Shown piece after piece: positions 53,229 to 63,935 of a stretch of 64,000 nt of DNA (position 1 is its first letter; each line of letters starts with the position of its first letter). The DNA is taken from the NCBI GenBank assembly GCA_023053685.1, contig JALIGW010000257.1, positions 62,001 to 126,000 of the forward strand, read 5' to 3'. The DNA comes from Diadophis punctatus similis (taxonomy: Eukaryota > Chordata > Lepidosauria > Squamata > Dipsadidae). The position numbers and the translations under genes are program-made. Under the pieces are notes generated by a model. It was not told the DNA's origin. It ran no database searches and saw nothing but the letters and a program-made list of their open reading frames with translations.

Positions 53229-53330
53229 TGAGGTATCTCAGTGGGTTGTGGAAGGCCTTGGGTGGTCTTAAGCAGGTGTCCTGTTCCATCACTTAGCTCC
53301 CCATGGCCTTCTCCACCCTGAGATACCTCA
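53229..53330. repeat. Inverted repeat with ~28-bp arms
   Basis: ATGAGGTATCTCAGTGGGTT at the left and ACCCTGAGATACCTCAT at the right, with AAGGCC/GGCCTT inside; imperfect arms around a 45-bp loop. Confidence 0.7.
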
Positions 53331-54370
53331 TGTTTTATTATTATTATTTGTCAAGCGTATATGATAACAAGCAAAGTATACACAAAGTATAAACATGATT
53401 GTGTATATACAGTATATATAATAGTACAAGCATGATTATGAGTACAAGAAGTATGAATATATGGGTGCATCTGGACAGGAACGGTAGGCACGACTGTGCG
53501 CTTATGCACGCCCCTTACAGACCTCTTAGGAATGGGGTGAGGTCGATGGTAGATAATCTAAGGTTAAAGTTTTTGGGGTTTGGGGAAGAAACTACTGAGT
53601 CAGGTAAAGTGTTCCAGGCATTGACCACTCTGTTGTTGAAGTCGAATTTTTTGCAATCAAGTTTGGAGCGGTTTACATTAAGTTTGTATCTATTGTGAGC
53701 TCGTGTATTGTTGCAGTTGAAGCTGAAGTAGTCATTGACAGGTAGGACATTGTGGTAGATGATTTTATGAACTACACTTAGGTCAGATCGAAGGCGGCGT
53801 AGTTCTAAATTTTCAAGTCCCAAAATTTTAAGTCTGGTTTCATAAGGTATTCTGTTGCGAACAGAGGAATATAATACTCTTCTTGTGAAATATCTCTGGA
53901 CATTCTCAATTGCGTTAAGGTCTGATATGTAGTGTGGGTTCCAGACAGATGAGCTGTATTCAAGAATTGGTCTAGCAAATGTTTTGTATGCTCTGGTTAA
54001 GAGTACAATGTTACCAGAGAAGAAGCTACGCAAGATTAGGTTAACCACTCTTAATGCCTTCTTAGCTATGTTGTTGCAGTGGGCTCTGGCACTTAGTGAT
54101 ATCATTAGAGATGAGTACTCCAAGGTCCTTTACTGAGTGAGGATCATCAACAAGGTCATGATTATCTAGTTTGTATTTTGTGTTCTGATTATTTTTGCCA
54201 ATGTGTAAAACTGAGCATTTGTTGATTGAGATTTGAAGTTGCCACTTGTTTGACCATTCAGATACATAGCCAAGGTCTTTTTGAAGGGTTGTAGTATTGT
54301 CAGTGGTGTTGAATAGTTTTACATCGTCAGCGTGTGCACTTAATATGCACTTAATGCACTTAATGTGCAC
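53331..54370 (-). mobile_element. Jockey-like LINE, longest copy
   Basis: Contains the 3' UTR (53331-53514) and two overlapping ORF2 pieces. It is the reference copy for the family seen at 7771, 8031, 9356, 26923, 29663, 43885 and 58750. The exact clade (CR1, L2 or Rex-like within the jockey group) is not settled. Confidence 0.88.
53515..54355 (-). pseudogene. LINE ORF2 reverse transcriptase C-terminal part
   Basis: Reverse strand. 54062-54370 reads LSAHADDVKLFNTTDNTTTL (ADD of the catalytic palm, with H replacing Y), NKWQLQISINKCSVLHIGKN and HSVKDLGVLIS. After a frameshift near 54100 the frame 53515-54123 continues uninterrupted: NIAKKALRVVNLILRSF, LTRAYKTFARPILEYSSSVW, NAIENVQRYFTRRVLYSSVR, ILGLENLELRRLRSDLSVVH and ends DLTPFLRGL. 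The N-terminal half of the polymerase and the endonuclease are missing. Confidence 0.88.
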
Positions 54371-54380
54371 TTAATAACCT

Positions 54381-54747
54381 GTGCATTTGATTAGCGAATG
54401 CGTGGGCGAAAGCAAGGAGGTTTCCATTCATTTTACGTGATTCACTCCAATGAATCCTCGGGTTACAAATGTAATTGGCGGGCTCCATTACATTCGTTAA
54501 CTCGAGGGCTGTTTCCATAAGGAAAAAAAAATGGACACATTCATCCATACATCTACTAATGAATGGGGCTATTCATAGGCATTTATCCATGTGAACAATT
54601 CATAAATCTAAAAACTGATCTGATACAGTTTTCCGAACTTGAATAAGCTCATGAATAAGTATGCCTTTCCTTAGCTCATATGTCACTCTATGGTGACATT
54701 AGCTGTTGATCTCCAGCTGTTGTAACACACTTTTGGCTTCAGTGCGT
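54381..54747. other. No recognisable gene or repeat
   Basis: Contains a weak inverted pair (CTCGGGTTACAAATGTAAT and ATTACATTCGTTAACTCGAG) at 54455-54510, possibly an eroded pogo-like element. Confidence 0.4.
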
Positions 54748-55012
54748 GTTAGCAGTCTTCCAATATATGAGGGGCTGTGACAAGAGAAATGAGGGGAATC
54801 TTTCTATTCTCCAAAGCACCTGAGGGCAGGACAAGAAGCCATTAATGGAAGATTATCAAAAAGAAATCCTAATCTAGAACTAAGGAGAAATTCCCTGACA
54901 GTGAGAACAATCAATCAGTGGAACGGCTTGCCTCCAGAAGTTGTGGGTGCTCCATCACTGGAAGTTTTTAAGAAGAGCCTGGACAGCCATTTATCTGGAA
55001 TGTTATAGGCTC
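54748..55012 (+). mobile_element. CR1 LINE fragment
   Basis: AGTCTTCCAATATATGAGGG to GGACAGCCATTTATCTGGAA, ORF2 C-terminal remnant; the 3' tail is missing. Confidence 0.85.
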
Positions 55013-55075
55013 AATCAGGGGGACAAATCAAGCACTCCATCTCACCTCATTAACCACAGAGAAGACAGACTAGAA

Positions 55076-55157
55076 CAGGGTTCTCCAACCTTGGGAACTT
55101 TAAGACTTGTGGACTTCAGTCCACAAATCTTAAAGTTGCCAAGGTTGGAGAGCCCTG
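55076..55157. mobile_element. Fold-back hAT MITE, 82 bp
   Basis: CAGGGTTCTCCAACCTTGGG to CCAAGGTTGGAGAGCCCTG; nearly the whole element is an inverted repeat. Perfect duplication GACTAGAA at 55068-55075 and 55158-55165. Confidence 0.92.
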
Positions 55158-55165
55158 GACTAGAA

Positions 55166-55503
55166 CACAATAGCTGAGTTGGCAGGCATCTTGGAGAACT
55201 TCTAGTCCAACCACTTTCCCAAGCAGGAGGCCCAATACCATGGGTTGTCTAATCTCTTCTTAAAAACCTTCAGCGATGGAGCACCCACAACTTCTGAAGG
55301 CAAGCCGTTCCACTAATGAATTGTTGAAACCATCAGGAAATTTCTCTTTATTTCTAGGTTGGTTCTTTTCCTGATTAGTTTCCATCCATTGCTTCTTGCT
55401 TCTTTTCTTGAAAACCTTCAGCGATGGAGCACCCACAACTTCTGAAGGCAAGCCGTTCCACTGATGAAATTTCTCCTTATTTCTAGGCTGGTTCTCTCCT
55501 ACC
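55166..55503 (-). mobile_element. CR1 LINE 3' end with internal duplication
   Basis: Reverse CR1. The segment GAAAACCTTCAGCGATGGAG to GCAAGCCGTTCCACT occurs at 55261-55313 and again at 55408-55462, so about 145 bp are partly duplicated in tandem. Confidence 0.85.
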
Positions 55504-55684
55504 TAGCTGTAGAAATAGCAGTAATGAGGCTGGATTCCTCCATTCCAACATCAATGGAGGTATCATTGAGAGGACAAAAAGTGAAGGACTGATTGTCTTA
55601 AAGAAAATCTATGTATTTTCTGTATGTGTTCTTCTCAGACTTTATGCAGACTTGACGGCACTTAAAAAAAATGATTGCCCATTT
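55504..55684. other. No recognisable gene or repeat
   Basis: Short unrecognised spacer. Confidence 0.4.
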
Positions 55685-56372
55685 ACATGTTTTAGGACCA
55701 GGCTATCTCCGGGACCGCATTCTACCTCATACTTCCCTTCGACCGGTCAGGTCCCACAGAGTGGGCCTCCTCCAGGTCCCGTCAACCAAACAGTGCCGAC
55801 TGGCGGGGCCTAGGGGGAGGGCCTTCTCTGTGGGGGCCCCTGCTCTCTGGAACCAACTCCCCCCAGAGATCCGAATTATCCCCACCTTGCTGGCCTTCCG
55901 AAAAGCCATTAAGACATGGCTCTTCCTGCAGGCGGGGTGATTTAGAGACAATAGCAATAGCAATAGCACTTAGACTTATATACCGTTTCATAGTGCTTTA
56001 CAGCCCTCTCTAAGCAGTTTACAGAGTTCAGCATATTGCCCCCAACAACCTGGGTCCTCATTTTACCGACCTCAGAAGGATGGAAGGCTGAGTCAACCTT
56101 GAGCCTGGTGAGATTTGAACAGCTGAACTGCTGAACTAGCAGTCATTGAAGTAGTTGCGGTGCTGCTTTTAACCATTGCGCCACCTCGGCTCCTCACACC
56201 TGATGTCTCCCCCATGTATGTATCTGTTATATGTTTTTCTTAATTGTTTTTAAATTGTTTTTAATGATTTGTTTGGTTGTTCCTAAAATGTTGTATGCCG
56301 CCCTGAGTCCTTAGGGAGTAGGGCGGCATAGAAGAACCCCCAAATAAAATAAATAAATAAATTTAATAAATT
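55685..56372 (+). mobile_element. L2/L3-like LINE 3' end split by a SINE
   Basis: ORF2 end LGPGYLRDRILPHTSLRPVR and FSVGAPALWNQLPPEIRIIP to WLFLQAG at 55940; after the SINE the 3' UTR resumes at about 56195 and ends TGTATGCCGCCCTGAGTCCT and AAATAAATAA. The final 89 codons are intact. Confidence 0.9.
55946..56193 (-). mobile_element. tRNA-derived SINE (snake type 2) in LINE 3' UTR
   Basis: Tail ATAGCAATAGCAATAGCACT, body CTCTCTAAGCAGTTTACAGA, reversed tRNA-like head ending ATTGCGCCACCTCGGCTCC. It is full length and younger than the LINE. Confidence 0.9.
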
Positions 56373-57079
56373 TAATAAGAACACACAAGATTTCGTTTCC
56401 CCCACAGTTACTATGGTATATTTTTATGCCCTTTTTGGCTGGAGATAAGTAATGCCCAAAAGATGGATATTCACCATATCCATGTTTTAATAATCTCAAG
56501 GTGTTTGACGTTTAACACCTAGATCCTTATCAGAAATCAAAAGTGTGATTATAAAGTTTAAAGAATCGCGGCCTGCCTATTCCAAAAGAATATCTGCCAT
56601 TGATTACCTGGGTCATGTGACGAGAACCAATCATTCTTCCTCTATTGTGTTAACATTGAATAAAATAACTAATTGTTTCGGTGAGTGCAAAGGCCAGCAT
56701 TTTTTTAAAAAAATTTTTCTTGATTATAAAGAGATGAAACAGAGACTGTGTCGGTATATATAAAAGGAGCTTTCTGGGTTTCATTGGGTTTACAGCATAA
56801 CGATTGACTTCTATTGATCTTTAATAAAAAAAATATGTTGAAAGTGTTTTCCCAAACAGTATAAATTAATTGCTCCTGCACCAGAGAAAACAAGAAACGG
56901 CACTGCAGTAATTAACATTTCCTAGCACCAAATCGGGAAAGAGTGTGTTTCAGTAATCAACCTCAAGATGTTGGGGAAGTTTCACGGCGATGCCAATATT
57001 TACATGAGCCAGTTCACCATTGATAATCCTGGTGGCAATTGGTCCTGCCAATTTCTGACTATTATAATGGAATCAAAGA
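56373..57079. other. Non-repetitive AT-rich stretch
   Basis: No repeat or exon recognised. 56580-56700 carries ACTAATTG and TGATTACCTGGGTCATGTGA, which could be regulatory but is unsupported. Confidence 0.35.
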
Positions 57080-57087
57080 TGTTAATA

Positions 57088-57222
57088 CAGTGTTTCTCAA
57101 CCTTGGCAGTTTGAAGATGTGTGGACTTCAACTCCCAGAATTCCCCAGCCAGCGTTGCTGGCTGTGGAATTCTGGGAGTTGAAGTCCACACATCTTCAAA
57201 CTGCCAAGGTTGAGAAACACTG
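57088..57222. mobile_element. Fold-back hAT MITE, 135 bp, near-perfect hairpin
   Basis: CAGTGTTTCTCAACCTTGGC to GCCAAGGTTGAGAAACACTG; the arms run about 57088-57144 and 57167-57222 with essentially perfect complementarity around CCAGCCAGCGTTGCTGGCTG, itself a hairpin. Perfect duplication TGTTAATA at 57080-57087 and 57223-57230. Confidence 0.95.
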
Positions 57223-57395
57223 TGTTAATAGCTTGGGCAATCCATGTTGGAGATCGGTGTCCTGCTCAGCCAGACCAACAGGTCCATCCGTGGTTTTCAG
57301 CTCTCAAAAAGAGTTAACAGGAGTTTTCCACTATGTCACAAATGGCATCAGGAAGCAGTGTGCTATCCTAAGAGGATTAGGGGACTGGCTAAAAC

Positions 57396-57614
57396 ATACA
57401 GCAATAGTATTATATACCGCTTCATAGTGCTTTACAGGCCTCTCTAAGCAGTTTACAGAGTCAGCATATTGCCTCCAACAATCTGGGTCCTAATTTTACT
57501 GACCTTGGAAGGATGGAAGGTTGAATCAACCTTGAACCAGTCAGGATTGAACTCCTGGCAGTGAGCTGAATTAGCCTGCAATACTGCATTCTAACCACTG
57601 CGCCACCACGGCTC
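57396..57614 (-). mobile_element. tRNA-derived SINE (snake type 2)
   Basis: AGCAATAGTATTATATACCG, CTCTCTAAGCAGTTTACAGA and reversed head CACTGCGCCACCACGGCTC. Confidence 0.9.
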
Positions 57615-57615
57615 A

Positions 57616-58003
57616 TACAAAGAATGGTTGCAGGAATTGGGTATATCTAATCTAATGAAAAGAAGGATTAGGGGTGACATGATAGCAGTCTTCCAATATC
57701 TAAGAGACTGCCATGAAGAAGAGGAGGTCAACCTATTTTCCAAAGCACCTGAAGGCAGAATAAGACACGATGGATCGAAACTAACCAAGGAAAGAACCAA
57801 CCTAGAATTAAGGAGAAATTTCCTGACATAACAATTAATCAGTGGAATCGCTTGCCTTCAGAAGTTGCGAATGCTCCATCACTGGAGGTTTTTAAGAAGA
57901 GATTGGATAGCCATTTGTCTGAACTGGTATAGGGTCTCCTGCTTAAGCAGAGGGTTGGACTAGAAGACCTCCAAGGTCCCTTCCAAACTCTTTTTTATTC
58001 TGC
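57616..58003 (+). mobile_element. CR1 LINE 3' end
   Basis: A frame at 57628-57831 reads QELGISNLMKRRIRGDMIAV, FQYLRDCHEEEEVNLFSKAP and LELRRNFLT; then SLEVFKKRLD-type sequence and the hairpin tail CCTGCTTAAGCAG to TTTTTTATTCTG. Confidence 0.9.
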
Positions 58004-58749
58004 TACCCATCACTGGAGGCATTTAACCAGTAGGGAGCAGCCATCTGACATAGAACCCATTGCAACAAATAGCATTGCAAGTCTTTCAAGATTGGACTAG
58101 AAGAGCTAGCCCCAAACTGATGTCCTCAAGATTTCCTTAAGTTCCTACAGCATATGACATCATGTAACAGAGAGAGAAAGGTGGTAAGGGAATGAGATGT
58201 GTACTGTGCACTGTGTGGCTGGTTAGACTTGAAGTACGTTGTTCTGCCCCAGGGCATGACTTAAGGCCTATACCCATTTGCCCCAATCATGATGCAAACA
58301 CACCCCAAGTGGTACCTGTTCTGTCCCCCATGATGTAGTCACCCTAACCCTAACCCAACCCATGACTGAGACAGACCTAAATCATACTTAGCTGAGCCTC
58401 TGCTAAAGTAATCTTATACATTTTTTCTTCTTCCCTTGATCCAAGGACAACCTCAAAGTATGTCTGGTTTTGTTACTTGAAGTCAAGAGATCGGGAATGA
58501 CTGTGAATGGGAGGCAATAGAAACCACAGAGGGATCACCGATGAGAGTAGAATATTCCATTCCAGTGTAGTTTTTGGCTAATTCAAGGATGGGTGGAGAT
58601 CAATTCCACCCAGCATTGTATGTGTCAATCCATTGAGGTTGACCAAATCAGGAAACAGATTCCACAACTATACTATACTTTATTGGCATAGGCTTCTGTA
58701 AGAGAGGCTTACAAGCCTGACTGTATTTTTCCCTTCCCTCCCATTTTTA
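58004..58749. other. No recognisable gene or repeat
   Basis: About 745 bp without a recognised element. It includes a chance ACCCTAACCCTAACCC at 58341-58356. Confidence 0.4.
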
Positions 58750-59310
58750 TTTTATTTTATTTATTTATTTATTTTTGTCAAGTACGTGTTGGTAATATAC
58801 ATAGATATAACATTGTTTATATACATAAGATGGGTACTGATAAGAGGGAACATTAAGACAGGGATGGTATGCAAGCTGGTGCACTTATGCACGCCCCTTA
58901 CTGACCTCTTAGGAATCGGGTGAGGTCAACAGTGGACAGTCTTAGGGTTAAGTTTTGGGGGTTTGGTGACGAAACCACAGAGTCAGGTAGTGAGTTCCAG
59001 GCATTTACCACTCTGTTGCTAAAGTCATATTTTCTACAGTCAAGTTTGGAGCGGTTCACTTTGAGTTTGTATCTGTTGTGTGCTCATGTATTGTTGTGGT
59101 TGAAGCTGAAGTAGTCGTTGACAGGAAGGACGTTGTAGCAGATAATTTTATCAGCTATGCTTAGGTCGTGCCGAAGGCGACGTAGTTCTAAGCTTTCTAA
59201 GCCCAGGATTTCAAGTCTGGTTGCGTAAGGTATTCTGTTGCGTATAGAGGAGTGGAGGACTCTTCTTGTAAAGTATCTCTGGACACTTTCTAATGTATTT
59301 ATGTATTTAT
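58750..59310 (-). mobile_element. Jockey-like LINE 3' end
   Basis: (TTTTA)n/(TTTA)n tail, TTTGTCAAGTACGTGTTGG and ORF2 end in reverse, including the region encoding TRKVLHSSIRNRI-type sequence. Close in sequence to 26923-27360 (same subfamily). Confidence 0.88.
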
Positions 59311-59588
59311 TCTAATGTAATAATGTATTTATTCATGAACCAAGAAGTCAGGAAGGAACCAGTCTCTTGCTTTCTCTGCTTCCTGGAGTCAATGCACATT
59401 TCTGTACATGTTGGAACTGTCTTTGAATAATTTCTCCAAACTCAGTGGCTGCCTACAGTATGAATCTACTATGTTCATAGTTCATAAGCGCAATTTCAAT
59501 AACACCAGTTCGAGTTTCTCTCTCTTTTACATTTAAACATACCGGTAATCTGACCATAGTATATGCACATAGAAGAGTTATCTATGTA

Positions 59589-60234
59589 TGTTGTGGTCCG
59601 CCAGCGGCCTGCGGAGCTGGCAGCAGAGTCGGACAGCTAGGAGGCTGGGGAGGAACATGGGCCAGGCTTGGAGTCTGGAGAAGGCTCGGTGCCAGAGGCA
59701 GAGATCTAGCCCGGGCCATCAGGGAGGTCTGTGCTGACTCCAGAGCCTCCAGAGGCTGACATAAGAGAGGCAGAGGAACAGGGGAAGCCTGTTTCCAATG
59801 TGTGCATGCGCAGAGCTGCCAGAAGGCAAGAACAGTTACGGAGGAAAAGGACTACTCGGGAGTAAGGCTTGGAGATCCTTGCCCCCCCTCCCATAGGTTA
59901 TAAAAGTGGAGCAAACAGATGTGCTCATTGCAGGAAGCAACTTTGTTCAATTCATGTCTCAGCATTTCAGTTCTGACTCCATGTTTCTGTTTGGCCTTGC
60001 AAAGCTCTTTGCCAGTTAGGTCTTTGGCAGCGTGTCAAGAGAGATAAAGGTTGGTGATATCAGCCTTCTTCCGAAAGACTTCTGTCGGACTAATTAACAT
60101 TGTTTGGGACTTATTACGGCTGGGAATGATCATAATTCACAGCCGTTAAAATAAAAAGAGGCCATTAAAATAAAAAGAGGTTTTTGGGACTCCGTTTGTG
60201 CTTTATTAATTATCAGGAAGCCTAGGTCAGAACA
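59589..60234 (+). mobile_element. Solo LTR, 646 bp
   Basis: TGTTGTGGTCCGCCAGC to CCTAGGTCAGAACA, with a perfect 5-bp duplication ATGTA at 59584-59588 and 60235-60239. TATAAAAG lies at 59899; two AATAAA signals (60150 and 60169) sit in a 19-bp tandem duplication of TTAAAATAAAAAGAGG. GC-rich U3-like part, rightward transcription. No internal genes. Confidence 0.92.
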
Positions 60235-60239
60235 ATGTA

Positions 60240-60513
60240 GCTCTTGATAACAAGCTAGGAAAGTGGATTCTTTCTATTGGGTGTTTTACGCTAATACTGC
60301 ATTGTCACACATGGAAATAAGATGCAATGAAATCTGTTGCAATGGGTTGGGTTATCTACGCTATAGTTTATGTGCATTGTGGGTTTGCATTGTGATTCAC
60401 TGGGATTCACTTGCAGGAAGGGAATTTTTCTGCAGTAAGGCAAGCTAAACGTCAAATCGTTTCTAAGTTATGATGACTTTAGGTGGAACACCAACAAACA
60501 GTCTGAAGATGTT
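60240..60513. other. No recognisable gene or repeat
   Basis: Short unrecognised spacer. Confidence 0.4.
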
Positions 60514-60521
60514 CCTTAAGT

Positions 60522-60830
60522 CAGTGGTGAAATCCAATGTTTTTTACTATCGGTTCTGTGGGCGTGGTTTGGTGGGCTTGGTGGGCGTGGCTTCCTGGGC
60601 GTGGCAGGGGAAGGATACTGCAAAATCCCCATTCCCACCCCACTCCAGGGGAAGGATATTGCAATATCTCAATTTCCACCCCACTCCAGGGGAAGGATAC
60701 TGCAAAATCTCCATTCCCTCCCCACTCCAGGGGTGGGAATGGAGGTGGTATTTGCCGGTTCTCCGAACTACTCAAAATTTCTGCTACCAGTTCTCCAGAA
60801 CTTGTCAGAACCTGCTGGATTTCACCCCTG
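60522..60830 (+). mobile_element. Non-autonomous hAT, family D (309 bp) with 41-bp tandem units
   Basis: CAGTGGTGAAATCCAATGTT to GCTGGATTTCACCCCTG, perfect duplication CCTTAAGT at 60514-60521 and 60831-60838. Units beginning CAGGGGAAGGATA start at 60605, 60646 and 60687 with the next start at 60728, exactly 41 bp apart. The short relative at 28040 has fewer units. Confidence 0.95.
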
Positions 60831-60838
60831 CCTTAAGT

Positions 60839-61084
60839 CATTCTCAAGATTGAACAGAAGGTCTTTTGGAGGGATGGATGGGCATTTGGTTCCATTCACT
60901 TTTGCCAGTTGCTAATGAAGAGGAAATGTTGGCCAAGCTCTCCTCAACTAAGATATTGACAAATGGGGGGAGGGGGATCCCCACTGAAAGACTTTCAGAG
61001 GGAAGTTCATAAAGTATATGGATAATAAATGGAAAGGAAAGGGACAAGGGTGTTACTAGTTGTGTTCATTACACAAAGTCATTA
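60839..61084. other. No recognisable gene or repeat
   Basis: Short unrecognised spacer. Confidence 0.4.
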
Positions 61085-61435
61085 CACATTACACAACAGA
61101 CTAGACGTGATATGATAGCAGTCTTCCTATTTCTAAGGGTTGCCAAAAAGAAGGATGGGTCAACCTATTCTCCAAAGCACCTGAAGGCAGCACAAGAAGC
61201 AATGGGTGGAAATTAATCAACCTGGAGACAACCAACCTGGAGTTAAGGAGAAACATCCTAACAGTGAGGACAATTAACCAGTGGAACAGCTTGCTTTCAG
61301 ATATTGTGGGAGCTCCATCACTGGAGATTTTTAAGAAGAGACTAGAAGGCCATTTATATATAATGGTACAGGGTCTTCTGTTTGAGCAGGAGGTTGGACT
61401 AGATAACCTCCAAGATCTCTTCCATTTTGTTATTC
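61085..61435 (+). mobile_element. CR1 LINE 3' end
   Basis: GATATGATAGCAGTCTTCCT through GGTTGGACTAGATAACCTCC to the tail TTTTGTTATTC. Coding part broken. Confidence 0.87.
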
Positions 61436-61833
61436 AAATATGAGTTGCATCATTTGAGGTATTTATAATTTGAGTCATTTCCATGATAATGTCATGATGA
61501 CCATGGCATTATTATGTCTTCTATTAGACACTTAAGACAAAGAATATGATTTTTTAGCTTCAAAGACCTTGAAAGTTCTAATTCCTTCAAATTACCTTGG
61601 GAAAGATGGATTTTTCATTCCTCACTACAATCAGAATTGCTATTATTGTATTACTGCCATCTAGTGACCGTCTGGGGTTTTGCAACTCAGCTCTGGTAAC
61701 CCTGTCAACTGGCGTTTACAGTGACCGGGTTAGATAAATCCCAGCTTGGTATTTTTTCTCTGATAGTTGCTTGAAAGATATGGAGTAAGTTTTGAAGGAG
61801 AACCAACCGAGTAGGTATGTGCTGTCTCTTCCT
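61436..61833. other. Mostly unrecognised
   Basis: AT-rich. CTGCCATCTAGTG at about 61650 recurs at about 19291, a hint of an old short repeat. Confidence 0.35.
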
Positions 61834-61841
61834 TTTATGAT

Positions 61842-62260
61842 CAGGGGTGCGCTTCAAAATTCTTAGCAAGGGGTTCTCTGCCTGGTTGCTGGGTGGGCGT
61901 GGCCATGGTGGGCGTAGCCTAGTCAGCCTCCTGCACCATGGTGGGGGGGGCATTTATGCCCTTTCCGGGCTCTAGAGGCTTTCCTTGAGCCTCCGGGAGG
62001 GCAAAAACAGCCTCCCCAGGCTCCAGAGGCCCTCTGGAGGCTGGAAACGGGCCCAGTAGGCCCATTTTTTGCCTTCCCAAGCCTCTGTGCATGCCCTGCA
62101 CTTACCTGCATCCAAAACAGGCCGTGTGGGGACTCCTGGGAGGGGAGGGGTAGGGTGGGCAAGGCCAGCCAGGAGTGGGATTTGGGGGTTCTCCAAACTG
62201 CCCAGAATCTTAGCTAGAGGTTCTCCCGAACCCCTGTGAACACCCAGCAGCCCATCCCTG
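61842..62260 (+). mobile_element. Non-autonomous hAT, family E (419 bp)
   Basis: CAGGGGTGCGCTTCAAAATT to CACCCAGCAGCCCATCCCTG, perfect duplication TTTATGAT at 61834-61841 and 62261-62268. This intact copy shows that 20070-20411 is the right part of the same family. Confidence 0.93.
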
Positions 62261-62454
62261 TTTATGATAGAGCAAGAGAGGAGAGCCAATTCAAAATAAA
62301 ACCGACAGCAACAAAAAAATGGTGCAATTATACCAATTTGGTGACCGGTTTTGCAAACCACACTAAACCCTAAACTACATTAACTTTAGGGTTTGTGTGA
62401 AAAAGGTTCCAGTTCAATTTTCCTGCAACCTGAGAATTATTTTTAGCCCCTTGC

Positions 62455-62792
62455 CAGAGGTGGGTTCCTCCCGGTTCGGACCAGTTTGCCCGAACCAGTA
62501 GCAACCCGCTGGTGACGTCATGATGATGTCACAGAATCGGTTCGGTCAGTGCCAGTCAGTGGACGCCGCCATCTTTTGGGGGGGATTTGGGGGGGATTAT
62601 TTTGGGTTTTTTCCTTCTGCGCATGTGCAGGAACCGAGTTTCCAGCACTGCGTATGCGTCACCATCTTGTTTTTGATTTTTTTGGGATTTTTTTGGATTT
62701 TTTGGCACTGCGCATGCATGTGCCCACAAGGCACAGCCACACGGTGCGGGAGGAAGCGAACCGGCAGCGAGGTAAGTTAGAACCCACCCCTG
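62455..62792 (+). mobile_element. Non-autonomous hAT, family A (338 bp)
   Basis: CAGAGGTGGGTTCCTCCCGG to GTTAGAACCCACCCCTG, perfect duplication CCCCTTGC at 62447-62454 and 62793-62800. Confidence 0.95.
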
Positions 62793-62929
62793 CCCCTTGC
62801 TACCTCGCTCCATGAACACAAAGCTGTTGTGTTATTCCCCCACATCCTGCTTCTCTTATATTGTTAACCAAGAGCAAACTTTAAGGGTTGGAATGTTCTC
62901 ACAAAGACTGTATTTGTATGTATAACAGA

Positions 62930-63772
62930 ATAACAGAATCCAATCCAAGTCGGTCACCAGGATCAGAGATTTAGTCTTCCAAGCTTTTGGATTCATGCTG
63001 GAGCCCATCCTTAGGGAACTTCTCTCTCTATCTGTGCACTGGGCTCTTCTGTGCATAGTATTTATGTGGTGCCTGGTTGTGTGCAGCTTTTAGTTAATTG
63101 GAGTGTTGACGACTGGCTAGTAAGTTGTTGGTTGTTATTTCCTTGTGCTCCTGCATCAGGGGTGGGTTCCTCCCGGTTTGGACCAGATTTCCCAAACCGT
63201 TAGTGACCCGCTGGTGACACAACGATGGCATAATGGATCCAGTTCGGTCAGTGCCGGTCCGTGGGTGCCGCCATCTTTTTTTGGGAATTTTTGGTGAATT
63301 TTTCCATGTTTGGATGGCTTCTCCTGTTCCGCGGCTTGAAAAAGAGCCCACCCGCCTACCCCCGGGTTAATACTCACCTTTATTTCTCCGCCCGAAGCAC
63401 AGCTGATCAGCTCCTCAGCTGTGTTTCGGGCTGAATCCTGCTACTGAGCATGCGCAGAAGTGAAATTGCACAGGGGGAACGCGTACGCATGCACGAGCGG
63501 AGCGAGATGCGAACTGGTGGCGAAGGTAAGTGGAAACATCGTGATGCGAACCAGTGGCGAAGGTAAGTAGCACCCACCCCTGTCCTGCATCCTTGGGCAC
63601 CTACGTACCTGATAAGCTGGTGGTAAATCAGCACTCCTTTTGACTGACAAGGGCCTGTTTCCCAGGCTTCAATTGTTTCCCTGGCTATTTTTCTCCCTGC
63701 TCGGCCAACAAATTTAGTATCTGCGGAATTGAATGGGTGTCCTTGTTCATTGCAATGTGTGGCTAATGTGAG
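62930..63772 (-). mobile_element. Penelope-like element remnant with nested hAT
   Basis: Reverse strand. The part right of the hAT reads LATHCNEQGHPFNSADTKFV and GRAGRKIARETIEAW, a GIY-YIG-domain C-terminal type sequence. The part left of the hAT (62930-63148) matches 16973-17055. Sequence joins smoothly across the hAT. No catalytic core is visible. Confidence 0.65.
63157..63582 (+). mobile_element. Non-autonomous hAT, family A (426 bp)
   Basis: CAGGGGTGGGTTCCTCCCGG to GTAGCACCCACCCCTG, perfect duplication TCCTGCAT at 63149-63156 and 63583-63590. Its right end is duplicated: GATGCGAACYRGTGGCGAAG occurs at 63507 and 63543, 36 bp apart. Confidence 0.95.
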
Positions 63773-63935
63773 AATAACAGAATAACAGGGTTGGAAGAGA
63801 CCTTGGAGGTCTTCTACTCCAACCTGCTGCTCAAGCCAGAGACCTTATACTGGACAAATGGCTCTCCAATCTCTTCTTAAAAACCTCCAGTGATGGAGCA
63901 CCCACAAGCCATTCCACTGACTAATTGGTCTCAAT
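63773..63935 (-). mobile_element. CR1 LINE 3' end
   Basis: AATAACAGAATAACAGGG tail, then GAGGTCTTCTACTCCAAC and CCAGTGATGGAGCACCCAC; inserted in or next to the Penelope remnant at the window edge. Confidence 0.88.

Noticed and set aside
58341..58356. Interstitial telomere repeat
   Set aside because: Only about two and a half CCCTAA units; within chance for this much DNA.
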